Source of the DNA: Paenibacillus polymyxa M1
GTDB lineage: Bacteria; Bacillota; Bacilli; Paenibacillales; Paenibacillaceae
Reading direction: 5' to 3'
NCBI RefSeq assembly: GCF_000237325.1
Contig: NC_017542.1
Location: 2,886,501-2,950,500 of the forward strand
Length of the DNA stretch: 64,000 nucleotides
Below the pieces are notes generated by a model. The model was not told where the DNA came from. It did no database searches and was given only the letters and a program-made list of their open reading frames with translations. The translations under genes were made by a program, and so were the position numbers. Below are positions 32,650-41,937 of the stretch, in pieces. Numbering within the stretch: position 1 is the stretch's first letter; the number at the start of each line of letters is the position of its first letter.

Positions 32650-33021
32650 TTAACTCTGCAAAAGCCGATGCAGTAATGCCTCTCCCTCATTCTCAAACCT
32701 TCGCTGTTCCTTCAGGAATCCAGGAACATCTTGTAGCCGGGAAGGTCTGTACCCAGGACCGTCACATCCGCAGGAATGGTAAGAGTATCCGTTTTGGTAC
32801 AAAAGCTCTACCTTTTTCCACTGCTTGATATCCGTTTGCTTCGGGGCCTGAAAATCATGCCCCATGTCATGCATGGGCGTCTGGCATTGCGGACAGACAT
32901 GGACAATCCCCTCATATTCTTCCTTTGGAATCTCAAAGCGGGATGTTTGCTTATATACCTTCCTACAAGCAAAGCAGGCAAAGATATCTTTGTATGGACC
33001 GTACATTGCATATCTACACAT
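32650..33021 (-). CDS. Small zinc-ribbon-like protein, unknown function
   Basis: 123 residues with eight Cys. The pairs CFACRKVYK (after the MCRYAMYGPYKDIF start) and CPQCQTPMHDMGH look like a four-Cys zinc ribbon. A later SCGCDGPGY adds two Cys. The N-terminus MCRYAMYGPYKD is a pattern that I associate with a conserved Bacillales/Bacteroidetes family without a known role. It could bind metal or RNA. It precedes the DUF4272 gene on the same strand by 58 bp, so both may be transcribed together. Confidence 0.7.
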   Translation of the reverse strand: MCRYAMYGPYKDIFACFACRKVYKQTSRFEIPKEEYEGIVHVCPQCQTPMHDMGHDFQAPKQTDIKQWKKVELLYQNGYSYHSCGCDGPGYRPSRLQDVPGFLKEQRRFENEGEALLHRLLQS

Positions 33022-33472
33022 ATTTTCACCCTCTTCAAAAATTGCAATTGGTCTAATATTTTTCGCTCACAATTTAGCAATCTATAAATCTATTATTTTT
33101 GAAAATTTAAAAATACATTCACATCACCGTAGTATTAAGAGTACATAGATGTCAAGCTGATGTTTCTTTTATATTAGAACGACACTATAGAACTAATCAA
33201 GTTAAAAGGTCCATTCTAGCGCATTCCTCGCAGTAGTGATGTTATTTTTATAGCATTAAGATCTTGTTCAAGGCGCAAAATTATGTAGCATGATGTTTCA
33301 AAATTTAACTAAGAAGACTCCAAAGCCGCAGTCAAAGCAGAGCTGGAGCCTTCTTTTTTATAGTAATTAATATCAAATCAGAATGCGCAAATCCCCAGAC
33401 CGACTTTTGGGACAGCCCCTCCAGTCTTATAATTCTTGTATGCTGCAGGTCAGCTTCAGGCTGGTACTTGTT
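33022..33472. other. Intergenic stretch with a terminator-like hairpin
   Basis: AAGAAGACTCCA and TGGAGCCTTCTT at 33311-33356 form an imperfect stem with a long loop, followed on the plus strand by TTTTTT. It lies beyond the stop of the Gfo/Idh gene at 33473 (minus strand) and probably separates that operon from the zinc-ribbon gene. No gene is seen in the rest. Confidence 0.55.
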
Positions 33473-34579
33473 TTATACATCTAACGTATATAAGGGTAGG
33501 TTTTCCGGTAAAGCCGCCGGGCGCTGACATGTACTCTGCATCGTATAAAAGGTCTGCTGATCGGAAGAATCATGGAACGCCCACATCGCTTCCAGCACAT
33601 GGTAGGCCAGTTCCCCGCTGGCGCGGTGAGGTCGTCCGTTGCGGATAGCATAGGCCATATCAGCAACTCCGATACCCCGTGTATTTTCCTGGTAACCTGG
33701 CAGCAGCGGTACCTCTGTCCAATTGTGCTCGCCTAGCAGCCTGAAGCGAACTGGCCCTCCGAATGTGTTCGGGTCAGGTACCTGCAACGTGCCATGCGTA
33801 CCATACACCTCGATCGGTGGCAGAGTGCTACCTCCAAAAATGTCAAAGCTGGTAATCAGCGTACCGACAGCTCCCTGCTTGAAGCGCAACAATCCAGCCA
33901 CATGGGTCGGAATATCGACTGGGATAGTCTGGCCTCTCTTTTTCTCGCTCGTAATCGTTCGCTGATCCATCGCCTTGCTGGTCATGCCCGAAATGGTGGC
34001 AATCGGTCCCAGCAATTGCACCAGAGCTGTCAAATAATAAGGGCCCATATCAAACATCGGGCCACCGCCGTCTGCATAATAAAATTCAGGATCGGGATGC
34101 CAATGTTCATGTCCACGGCTCATCATGAAAGCCGTAGCAGCAACCGGATTCCCAATGACTCCGTCTTCAATCAACTTCAATGATGTCTGTATACCGGAGC
34201 CGAAGAAGGTCTCCGGTGCGCAGCCAACAAGTAGTCCCTTTTGATGAGCAAGATCCAAGACAGCCTGGCCCTGCTTACGAGTGACGGCAAGTGGCTTCTC
34301 CACATAGACATGCTTGCCAGCCTCAAGAGCTCTGAGACACACCTCGGCGTGAACGGCCGGAATGGTCAAATTAATGATGAGTTCGATCTGCGGATCAGCC
34401 AAAATCTCATCTACCGAATATACGTTCGGAACGTTGAACGCTATCGCCTGCTCCTCTGCCCGACTTTGGTCCAGATCCGCTACTGCGAACAGCTCCAGAA
34501 TGTCGAAACGATGGCAATTTTCCATATAAATTCCGCTAATTTTACCGCAACCGATAATGCCCACTTTCATTTTTTTCAT
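33473..34579 (-). CDS. Gfo/Idh/MocA-family oxidoreductase (last gene of the thu-like operon)
   Basis: 368 residues from the ATG at 34579, with GGGAG six bases upstream. The Rossmann entry is VGIIGCGKISGIYMEN, EKPLAVTRKQGQAVL carries the catalytic Lys, and GGGPMFDMGPYYLTALVQLL holds the second conserved block near the active site. These enzymes oxidise or reduce a hydroxyl of sugars or inositols with NAD(P). A ThuA-like gene lies between it and a second Gfo/Idh gene, so all three probably process the same sugar. Confidence 0.88.
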   Translation of the reverse strand: MKKMKVGIIGCGKISGIYMENCHRFDILELFAVADLDQSRAEEQAIAFNVPNVYSVDEILADPQIELIINLTIPAVHAEVCLRALEAGKHVYVEKPLAVTRKQGQAVLDLAHQKGLLVGCAPETFFGSGIQTSLKLIEDGVIGNPVAATAFMMSRGHEHWHPDPEFYYADGGGPMFDMGPYYLTALVQLLGPIATISGMTSKAMDQRTITSEKKRGQTIPVDIPTHVAGLLRFKQGAVGTLITSFDIFGGSTLPPIEVYGTHGTLQVPDPNTFGGPVRFRLLGEHNWTEVPLLPGYQENTRGIGVADMAYAIRNGRPHRASGELAYHVLEAMWAFHDSSDQQTFYTMQSTCQRPAALPENLPLYTLDV

Positions 34580-34654
34580 GCCTGGACTCCCTTCTCCTTC
34601 AGAAAAAATGGATAATGGCATTCTTTTATTACATCGGATACTATCCTGTTCACG

Positions 34655-35383
34655 CTACTGTTGCTGGTTGTCTGCCATACCCGTGTATGCCTCTGCCAGC
34701 GAGCTACCTCGGCTGGTCGCAGCCTGTTTGCCTGCCGCAGTCCACAGGAATCCGCTGCGCATCATCTCGGTCACTTGAGGAATTTCTATGATATCTGCGT
34801 GATGACCTAGCGAATTGTAGAACACGCGGCCGTTTCCCCACCGCTTTGTCCATACAACGGGCATATCCACTGGCCCATTGGCCGAATGAGGTCCCGGAAC
34901 GACCGGGAAGCGTGTGGTTGCCAGCACCTCAACCGCAGGGTCTACATGGAGGTAGTACTGCTCGCTTATGACCTGAAAATCCTCAATATGGTCCAACAGC
35001 GGGCTCGATCCACGCTTTATGTTTACCATGTACTCCACCCCATCATTGCCGGGATGTGCAACCCATTGCCCACCTGTCATGAATTGCCAGTCCACGTTGT
35101 TTCGAAAGGCATCACACATGCCACCGTGACAGCCTGCCAGACCTACGCCGCTTTGAACCGCTGCTGAGACATTATTGATCAGTTCCTGCTCAATCTGTCC
35201 CATGGTCCACATGGGAACGATCAGGTCCAGGCCAAGCAGTTTCTCCGCATCCTGATACGCTTCAAGGGTACTGGACACCTCCACCTCAAACCCTTCTTCC
35301 TTCAGAATGCGTTCAAAAATGGCCGCCACCTGCTCCGGTTCATGTCCGTTCCATCCACCCCATACAATCAGTGCCTTGCGCAT
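34655..35383 (-). CDS. ThuA-like protein (trehalose-utilisation family)
   Basis: About 242 residues from the ATG at 35383; a GTG at 35398 adds five residues but has no clear ribosome site. KALIVWGGWNGHEPEQVAAI opens a glutamine-amidotransferase-like fold. GLAGCHGGMCDAFR is the nucleophile-elbow position and WTKRWGNGRVFYNSLGHH with NSLGH is the ThuA signature. ThuA with the ThuB dehydrogenase forms 3-keto intermediates of disaccharides in rhizobia. Here two Gfo/Idh genes flank it, a ThuB-like arrangement doubled. Confidence 0.85.
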   Translation of the reverse strand: MRKALIVWGGWNGHEPEQVAAIFERILKEEGFEVEVSSTLEAYQDAEKLLGLDLIVPMWTMGQIEQELINNVSAAVQSGVGLAGCHGGMCDAFRNNVDWQFMTGGQWVAHPGNDGVEYMVNIKRGSSPLLDHIEDFQVISEQYYLHVDPAVEVLATTRFPVVPGPHSANGPVDMPVVWTKRWGNGRVFYNSLGHHADIIEIPQVTEMMRSGFLWTAAGKQAATSRGSSLAEAYTGMADNQQQ

Positions 35384-35419
35384 CTGTAATCCACTCACCT
35401 TTCGGAATGTGTTGTTAAC

Positions 35420-36592
35420 CTACATTTCTTCAATGGATACCCAACGGCGTTCCTTTATAGATCGTTCTACTGCTTCAAGCACGGCCTGGCAAGCGACCCC
35501 GTCATGAAAGTTTGGTGAAGGTTGCCGTCCTTCGGAGATAGCACTCAACATCTCTAGCATCTCGTGGGTGAAGGTATGCTCGAATCCAATTGTATGTCCT
35601 GCAGGCCACCAGGCTTCGGAATACTTGTGTGCCGGATCGGTGGCGAGCACGCGGCGGAAGCCTTGAACACCTTCCTCATCCTGTGTGAAATACACTTCCA
35701 GCTCATTCATTCGCTCAAAGTCAAACCGTACACTGCCCAGACTACCGTTGATTTCGAATGAATTTGTGCTCCGATGTCCGGCTGCAAAGCGTGTGGCCTC
35801 AAAGCTGCCCAGCGCACCTCCAGCAAAGCGTGCTAGGAACAACGTGGCATCATCAACCGTCACTTCTCCCATCGGTGCATTGGCCTCGGTACTCCTTTTG
35901 GAGCTCAATCCGCTCATCTCCGTAGCCAGCGGACGCTGTTTGATGAACGTCTCGCTCATGCCGATGACTTCGTGAAACTCGCCGACCAGAAACCGAGCGA
36001 GATCAATCAAATGGGCGCCAAGATCACCATGAGAGCCAGAACCGGCCACTTCTTTTTGCAACCGCCATACCAGCGGAAAGGACGGGTCCATAATCCAGTC
36101 TTGAAGGAAAAAGGCGCGAAAATGATAAATCTTGCCCAGGCGACCGCTTTCGACGAGCTGCTTCGCCAGCTGGACAGCCGGAGAAAAGCGGTAGTTGAAG
36201 CCAATCATATGGTTGACCCCTGCTTTCTCTGCTGCTTGCAGCATGTCACGGGAATCCGCCAATGAAAGCGCAAGCGGCTTCTCACAAAACAGATGCTTGC
36301 CATGGAGGGCAGCCTCAATGACAATTTCCCTATGGGCATTACTCGGGGCGTTAATGTCAACAAGATCAATATCGCTACGTTTCACTAGATCACGCCAATT
36401 CGTAACACTTTCGCTCCAGCCGAACTGGCGGGCAGCTGCCTGAACCCCCTGCTCGTTACGTCCACAGATAACGGACATCTCTGGTTGCAGCGGGGCATCC
36501 GGGAAAAACATGGGTAGACTACGGTAAGCGTTGCTGTGAGCCTTGCCCATAAATTTGTAGCCAACCATTCCAATACGAAGACGGTTAGACAT
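35420..36592 (-). CDS. Gfo/Idh/MocA-family oxidoreductase (ThuB-like)
   Basis: 390 residues. LRIGMVGYKFMGKAHSNAYR is the cofactor loop, FCEKPLALSLADS has the catalytic EKP Lys, IGFNYRFSPAVQLAKQL follows, and GSGSHGDLGAHLIDLARFLV contains the active-site His/Asp pair. It directly follows the LacI-type regulator gene (52 bp) and precedes the ThuA gene (36 bp). With ThuA it probably oxidises C3 of a glucoside to the 3-keto form. Length and motif order match ThuB-type enzymes. Confidence 0.88.
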   Translation of the reverse strand: MSNRLRIGMVGYKFMGKAHSNAYRSLPMFFPDAPLQPEMSVICGRNEQGVQAAARQFGWSESVTNWRDLVKRSDIDLVDINAPSNAHREIVIEAALHGKHLFCEKPLALSLADSRDMLQAAEKAGVNHMIGFNYRFSPAVQLAKQLVESGRLGKIYHFRAFFLQDWIMDPSFPLVWRLQKEVAGSGSHGDLGAHLIDLARFLVGEFHEVIGMSETFIKQRPLATEMSGLSSKRSTEANAPMGEVTVDDATLFLARFAGGALGSFEATRFAAGHRSTNSFEINGSLGSVRFDFERMNELEVYFTQDEEGVQGFRRVLATDPAHKYSEAWWPAGHTIGFEHTFTHEMLEMLSAISEGRQPSPNFHDGVACQAVLEAVERSIKERRWVSIEEM

Positions 36593-36644
36593 GTCGTGAT
36601 CCTCCTTATGGGTATGAGTTTCAACGAATTATTGATGAATGATG

Positions 36645-37700
36645 TTATTGACGAATGGATGACGCCCTAATAATCAGCTCTGTGGACAGGAGTTCTCTGA
36701 TTAAGTCGCACCCAGTCAGTTCCAGAGCCGGAGTGAGATCCTGAGAATCGGGTATAAGCTTCGAGGCTGCAAGTTCCCCCATCTCATAAAATGGAACACG
36801 GACACTGCTTAGTGGCGGAACAGCCATCTCAGCTGCATCCGAGTCATCATAGCCTACAAACGCTGGAAACCGCTCAACTGCCAGCCCGCGCTCACGGAGA
36901 CCCTGCATTACACCGAGGGCCATCCGGTCGTTCGCCGCAAATACGGCATCAATATCATCTAATTTGTCTGCGATTGTAGCCGACGCTTCGAGCCCGCTTC
37001 GACGACTGTAATTACCTTCCAGAATCAGCTCATGGTCATATTCAATACCAGCCTCCTGAAGCGCGATGAGATAACCCTTCAATCGCTCAGTACTGTTGGA
37101 ATAGATATCCGGACCGTTGAGAAAGGCTATCCGCTTGCATCCCTGCTCAATGAGATGACTTACAGCCGCCCGGCTTCCTTCTACATGGTCTGCATCCACT
37201 TCACAGAACGACTGCCCTTCAAAATGGTGATTCATGACACAGAACGGTCGCCCCTCTTGCTGAAGTCTCTTCAGAGCCTCCACCTCATCGTGCTCATCCC
37301 TTGCTCCAAGGATGATACAACTGTCGACCTTTTGCTGACGGAAAAGACTGCTGTAGTCCATCCGTTCGCCCGGTTTTCGGAATAATAGTAGTAGATCGAG
37401 CCCGCTGTCTCTGGCCTTGTTACCGATACCGCTCAGCATCTCGGAGAAAAAATAAGCAGAGAACAGGTGCGCCTTCGGGACATAAGGCATAACCACACCA
37501 AGATGGCCGCTTTTGCTTCGGGCAAAGTTGCGGGCCAATGCACTGGGAACATATCCAAGTTGATTGGCAACGTCCAGGACCCGTTTCCGCGTATCTTCCT
37601 TGATAGGACCGGTCGCGTTCAATACCCGAGACACCGTCGCTTCAGACACGCCAGCGAGTTCTGCTACTTCCTTGCGCGAAACGATATTGCCCACCTCCAA
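36645..37700 (-). CDS. LacI-family regulator of the sugar dehydrogenase operon
   Basis: Up to 351 residues. The HTH is VSRKEVAELAGVSEATVSRV, with the hinge near LGYVPSALARNFA. The ligand domain has the usual ILEGNYSRRSGL and AVFAANDRMALGV blocks. The start is unclear: the longest frame begins with TTG at 37700, but the good ribosome site GGAGGTGGGCAAT points to ATC at 37685-37683, exactly where ATG GTT TCG is expected. It is followed after 52 bp by the Gfo/Idh gene it probably controls. A perfect palindrome just upstream is the likely autoregulatory operator. Confidence 0.85.
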   Translation of the reverse strand: MEVGNIVSRKEVAELAGVSEATVSRVLNATGPIKEDTRKRVLDVANQLGYVPSALARNFARSKSGHLGVVMPYVPKAHLFSAYFFSEMLSGIGNKARDSGLDLLLLFRKPGERMDYSSLFRQQKVDSCIILGARDEHDEVEALKRLQQEGRPFCVMNHHFEGQSFCEVDADHVEGSRAAVSHLIEQGCKRIAFLNGPDIYSNSTERLKGYLIALQEAGIEYDHELILEGNYSRRSGLEASATIADKLDDIDAVFAANDRMALGVMQGLRERGLAVERFPAFVGYDDSDAAEMAVPPLSSVRVPFYEMGELAASKLIPDSQDLTPALELTGCDLIRELLSTELIIRASSIRQ

Positions 37701-37708
37701 TCATTTTA

Positions 37709-37722
37709 TGTACGCGCGTACA
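37709..37722. promoter_or_regulatory. Perfect palindromic operator upstream of the LacI-type gene
   Basis: TGTACGCGCGTACA is a 14-bp perfect palindrome with the central CG favoured by LacI-family proteins. It lies 9 bp before the longest possible start of the regulator, where it would block its own transcription and that of the downstream operon. Confidence 0.65.
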
Positions 37723-37803
37723 TTTTCTCATGCTGCTATACCTCTGTCAATCCCGAAAAGCGTGCCCTATTGATATATAGGCTTTTTTCTCCACAAATTC
37801 TCT

Positions 37804-38661
37804 CTAGGGCTTAAGCAGGCTAATCATTCCTACTCCTATCATCAGCACCGTAATTCCCACAAGTATAGCTAACCATTCATAAAGACTTTTCTTTTCCTTA
37901 AATATTAAAATGCTGCCGACACAAGCAATTGCAATGCTCGCTTGAGAGATCGGAAAACTAGCCGCCATGCCGATCAGACCGTTGGAAATAAATAGTGCTA
38001 GATTAGCAATGCTCCAAACCAATCCTGTAAACAAATTGCGAAGCACTGGAGAGAAGCGTAGCCGATGTTTGCCTTTCAAATTTATGACCAGGGCCGAGTA
38101 TAACATCCCGAGCGATTGCGGCAGAATGACGGACAGCCCAGATATATTAAAGTACTGATTGATAACTACATAACTGCTTAACGCTAACCCGGAGCAAACC
38201 AGCATCATGATAATTCGTAACGGCATAGGCTTAGACAGCCCAGCAGACTTGCCCTGATAGCTGGTCAATAGAACTCCCGCTAAAATACACAGAAGAGAAC
38301 CAACACCCATCCCATATTGGTAACCTGTTATCTATTCACCCAAGATAAGTGCGGCAAATAACGTCGTCCCTATCAACTGTAGACCGCAAATTACAGGAAT
38401 GGCGATGGATACGCTTACTTTTTGGAAAGATCGAAAATGGAGTAATTGTCCAGCAGCCCAGAAAATACCGGATATAAAACTTACCACGAAAGAAATCGGT
38501 GCTAATGAGGCTGGATGATTGATATACACGCACAGGGCAAACAGCACAGCACCAATAACGGTACCTGTCAGCTGTTCTCGGGGACTGGCTTTAGTCATAT
38601 ACGCCAATATCGGCATGACTCCCCAGCCGACAGCTGGAATAAAGGTAGTTATGAAATCCAC
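37804..38661 (-). pseudogene. GRP/GlcU-type sugar transporter interrupted by a stop codon
   Basis: A GTG start at 38661 with GGGAGGAG upstream opens DFITTFIPAVGWGVMPILAY, the N-terminus of glucose/ribose-porter family permeases (GlcU/RbsU type, ten helices). The frame runs into TAG at 38332-38334 after ILGE, then continues in the same frame with ITGYQYGMGVGSLLCILAGV and on to ISLLKP. Homologues have Trp after the conserved GE, so a TGG-to-TAG change is the simplest cause. All other parts look intact. The product would be proton-driven sugar uptake. If the stop is real, the gene is dead or needs suppression. Confidence 0.75.
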
Positions 38662-38763
38662 GTGCGGTTCTCCTCCCGTAAAAAGTATTCTTCCTACAAT
38701 CGTTAAAAATACCATGCAGGAAAAAACCAATAATTTTACGATAGCAAAGAAAACCGCTTTCAA

Positions 38764-39112
38764 ATACCAATATTTTTATAGATTAATATAGCAAAAACAA
38801 AGAAATTGTTCTCTATATGTGCCTATCCCACAATTTTATAGAATCAGATCCGATATATTTTCATGCTCTGAACTGGGATGTGTATCTACATCCTGAAACG
38901 TATTCTGGCCCATTCGCACCCTCCCCGTACTTTGCCCAATATAGAATCTATGTTTGTTAATTTATCAGTATAGCATAAGTTAAGGATGACAAATGCATAG
39001 AAAAAAGGGTGGATCTAACTATAAATTTTCTTTAAAGGTTTCTTTGTTTTTCCCATAATACGCTTTAAAAAAGTAATGTATTTTCTATCCCTGGCTTTGT
39101 TATGCTGAGTTC
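38764..39112. other. Intergenic stretch between diverging sugar genes
   Basis: It separates the broken transporter (minus) from the alpha-galactosidase (plus). Apart from the promoter elements at its right end I see nothing that I can name. Confidence 0.5.
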
Positions 39113-39128
39113 TATAATAACGCTTTCA
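39113..39128 (+). promoter_or_regulatory. -10 box with overlapping cre-like site before the alpha-galactosidase
   Basis: TATAAT lies at 39113-39118. On the other strand TGAAAGCGTTATTA (39128-39115) matches the cre consensus TGWAANCGNTNWCA at all but one fixed position. CcpA binding here would give glucose repression. No clear -35 box is seen at 17 bp. Confidence 0.5.
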
Positions 39129-39162
39129 ACAGGACTGTTATATTTTGAAAGGGGCTATGTAC

Positions 39163-41397
39163 ATGGCTAGTATACAAGTTAACCCAAAGGAACGTACATT
39201 TCACTTAACGAACAAATACTGCAGTTACCTTTTCCGTGTCATGGAGAACGGGCAATTGGAGCATTTGTATTATGGCAAAAAAATGGAGTACCTAGGTCAA
39301 TATGACCGTTTTATTGAACGAAGCTACCGCTCTGTGTCTGTCGGTGAGTTTGATGGTGACTTGGTAACATCATTGGAAAGCATCAAGCAGGAATTTCCTT
39401 CTTCGGGAAGTGGAGACTTTAGAGAACCAGCAGTTGAGATCATACAGGAGGACGGTTCTCATGTCATGGAGTTCATCTTTGACCGTTACGAGGTCATCAC
39501 GGAGAAACCTAAAATCCCCCATCTCCCTGCTACGTTTTGTAATGAAGCAGATGAAGCAGAGACACTCCTGATCACGCTGACCGATTCCCTTACAGGAGCG
39601 GTTGCCGTGCTTGCATACACCATCTTCAGTGAACTGCCTGTAATCACGCGATCCGTATCCATAACGAATTCCGGAAATAGTGTTCTGAGAGTCAACCGTC
39701 TAATGAGCATGAGCCTTGATCTTCCTGACTCCGAATATGAAATTATTCATTTGTCGGGGGCATGGGGTAGGGAACGACATGTGGAGCGTACACCACTCAG
39801 ACCAGGTGTTCAGTCCATTGGGAGCACACGAGGAATTAGTAGTCATATTCACAATCCATTCTTGGCGCTTGCCAAACCGGGATCTCAGGAACACCAAGGA
39901 GAAATATATGCAGTGAATCTTGTCTACAGCGGAAACTTTCTTGCCCAGGCGGAAGTGGACAGCTACTCAACTACCCGACTGAGCCTCGGTATTCATCCTG
40001 ACAAATTCTGCTGGACTCTGAATCCTGGAGAATGTTTTTATTCGCCTGAAGCAGTTATGGTCTACTCACAGAGCGGTTTGAACGGCATGAGCCAGGCGTT
40101 CCATCGCCTGTACAATAAACACTTAATTCGTAGTAGCTGGGCTGAACGGGAACGACCTGTATTGATCAATAACTGGGAGGGTACCTACTTTGATTTTACC
40201 GAAAAGAAAATAGTGGATATGGCTAAAAAAGCAAGTGAACTAGGGATTGAGCTCTTTGTCTTGGATGACGGTTGGTTCGGTCAAAGAAACAATGATACCT
40301 CCTCACTCGGTGACTGGTTTGAAAATCGTGAAAAGCTACCGAACGGAATCTCAAATTTGGCAAAGAAGATCAATGAGCTTGGTATGAAATTCGGTCTTTG
40401 GTTTGAGCCGGAAATGGTTAACTCCGACTCTCATATTATGAGGGAACATCCGGATTGGGTTGTGGGAACACCCGGGCGTAAACGCAAGCATGGACGGCAT
40501 CAGTATGTTCTTGATTATTCCCAACCGCCTGTTGTGGATTACCTGTTTAAGTTAATGGATGACGTGCTCTCTTCTGCTCATATCGAATATGTAAAATGGG
40601 ATATGAATCGCTGCATTTCAGAAGCCTATTCATTATCTCTGGGCAAGGAAAGACAGGGCGAGTTTTTCCATCGTTACGTCCTAGGCGTGTATGCTTTATA
40701 TGAGAAGCTGATTACCAAATACCCTGAGGTTTTGTTTGAGTCCTGTGCTTCCGGTGGAGGACGATTTGATCCAGGGATGCTTTATTATGCTCCGCAAACA
40801 TGGACGAGCGACGATAGCGAAGCTATTGAACGTCTTAAGATTCAGTATGGCACTTCCATGGCCTATCCGCTTAGCAGCATGGGTGCTCATGTGTCAACCA
40901 TTCCGAACCACCAGGTAGGCAGAACCGCACCGCTGCAAACCAGATCAAATGTCGCCTACTTCGGTGTATTCGGTTACGAACTTGATCCATTAGCTTTAAC
41001 CGAGGAAGAGTGCAATATAATCAAAAAGCAAATACAACTGTATAAACGTCACCAACGATTAGTTACCCAGGGAACGTTTTACCGTCTGCTAAGTCCCTTT
41101 GAAAAAAATGAGACAGCTTGGATGACCGTTGATGCAGAACGTGAGCATGCTCTCGTCGGCTGGTACCAGGTACTCTCACGCCCTAATGCAGCTTATTCAC
41201 GGCTAAAGCTCATCGGACTGGACGAAATGGCAGTATATTTCGTGGAAGAACTGGATCGACGTTTCACAGGCAGCGAGTTAATGAACATCGGACTTATACT
41301 CACCCCGCCTTATAAGGCTGACCAGGATTTCAATATTGCGGAGAAATATGATTTCTCATCTCAATTATTTACTCTAACTAAAGAGACTTCCTCGTGA
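39163..41397 (+). CDS. GH36 alpha-galactosidase
   Basis: 744 residues from the ATG at 39163 (AAAGGGG eight bases upstream; TTG at 39145 and ATG at 39157 are in frame). About 740 residues is typical for the GH36 tetrameric alpha-galactosidases of Gram-positives. No signal peptide, so it acts in the cytoplasm on imported oligosaccharides. FVLDDGWFG lies in the barrel. YVKWDMNRC carries the nucleophile Asp, WTSDDSEAIERLKIQYG the acid/base Asp, and FESCASGGGRFD the substrate loop. It releases galactose from raffinose, melibiose or galactomannan fragments. It fits the mannanase encoded at 27962-30376. Confidence 0.93.
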   Translation: MASIQVNPKERTFHLTNKYCSYLFRVMENGQLEHLYYGKKMEYLGQYDRFIERSYRSVSVGEFDGDLVTSLESIKQEFPSSGSGDFREPAVEIIQEDGSHVMEFIFDRYEVITEKPKIPHLPATFCNEADEAETLLITLTDSLTGAVAVLAYTIFSELPVITRSVSITNSGNSVLRVNRLMSMSLDLPDSEYEIIHLSGAWGRERHVERTPLRPGVQSIGSTRGISSHIHNPFLALAKPGSQEHQGEIYAVNLVYSGNFLAQAEVDSYSTTRLSLGIHPDKFCWTLNPGECFYSPEAVMVYSQSGLNGMSQAFHRLYNKHLIRSSWAERERPVLINNWEGTYFDFTEKKIVDMAKKASELGIELFVLDDGWFGQRNNDTSSLGDWFENREKLPNGISNLAKKINELGMKFGLWFEPEMVNSDSHIMREHPDWVVGTPGRKRKHGRHQYVLDYSQPPVVDYLFKLMDDVLSSAHIEYVKWDMNRCISEAYSLSLGKERQGEFFHRYVLGVYALYEKLITKYPEVLFESCASGGGRFDPGMLYYAPQTWTSDDSEAIERLKIQYGTSMAYPLSSMGAHVSTIPNHQVGRTAPLQTRSNVAYFGVFGYELDPLALTEEECNIIKKQIQLYKRHQRLVTQGTFYRLLSPFEKNETAWMTVDAEREHALVGWYQVLSRPNAAYSRLKLIGLDEMAVYFVEELDRRFTGSELMNIGLILTPPYKADQDFNIAEKYDFSSQLFTLTKETSS

Positions 41398-41475
41398 TTG
41401 AGATGTATAAGTTTCATTGAGAGATAGACTTTAGTTAGAACGCTATGATTGGTGCTATTGATCTTAAATACGTCA

Positions 41476-41522
41476 TACCGGGTAAAATCATTTTCGTATA
41501 AATTCGATGATTTTACCTGGTA
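41476..41522. terminator. Long hairpin after the alpha-galactosidase
   Basis: TACCGGGTAAAATCAT pairs with ATGATTTTACCTGGTA over 16 positions with one mismatch. There is no T-tract directly after the stem, so it may end transcription by another route or protect the mRNA end. It lies 79 bp past the stop codon. Confidence 0.6.
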
Positions 41523-41553
41523 CGACTCTCTGAAAAAAAGGTATTCCATCAAT

Positions 41554-41868
41554 TCAATCTCCACAGCTATGAAGAATTAGATCATAGCTGTTCTTCTCTC
41601 CAACTCCTCCGTATATCTCATACTCATCAGCCTTGACTGCATGTCTAATCGCGCAATATACAGTGCTGTCTGGGTAGACATTATGTCCAGCAATAGAAGA
41701 CAAGTTAATGATGTGTCCCGATTTGTGTTCCCGCATCGCAGGCAAATCAGCTGCAATTCCATACAAAATCCCTCTGCTGTTCATATCAATCATCATATTC
41801 CATTCATCAATTTGCTCTCGCCTAACTATTCGAATCAGACCATTGAGATTTCTAATCTCAAATCGCAT
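41554..41868 (-). pseudogene. Short-chain dehydrogenase remnant
   Basis: [40 protein letters not shown] and [20 protein letters not shown] form the middle of a classical SDR (catalytic Ser in SSIAG and Tyr in YCAIRHA, where the usual YxxxK Lys is replaced by Arg). The N-terminal TGxxxGIG cofactor motif is absent and the C-terminal helices are replaced by unrelated sequence after HAVK. The gene is broken at both ends and the active-site Lys is lost. Confidence 0.7.
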
Positions 41869-41937
41869 TTGCCTAGGTTCAATTGTTTTGTGTCGGCATA
41901 TGTTGTAACAAATAAAAAAAATAGAGGAGTGCTACTT

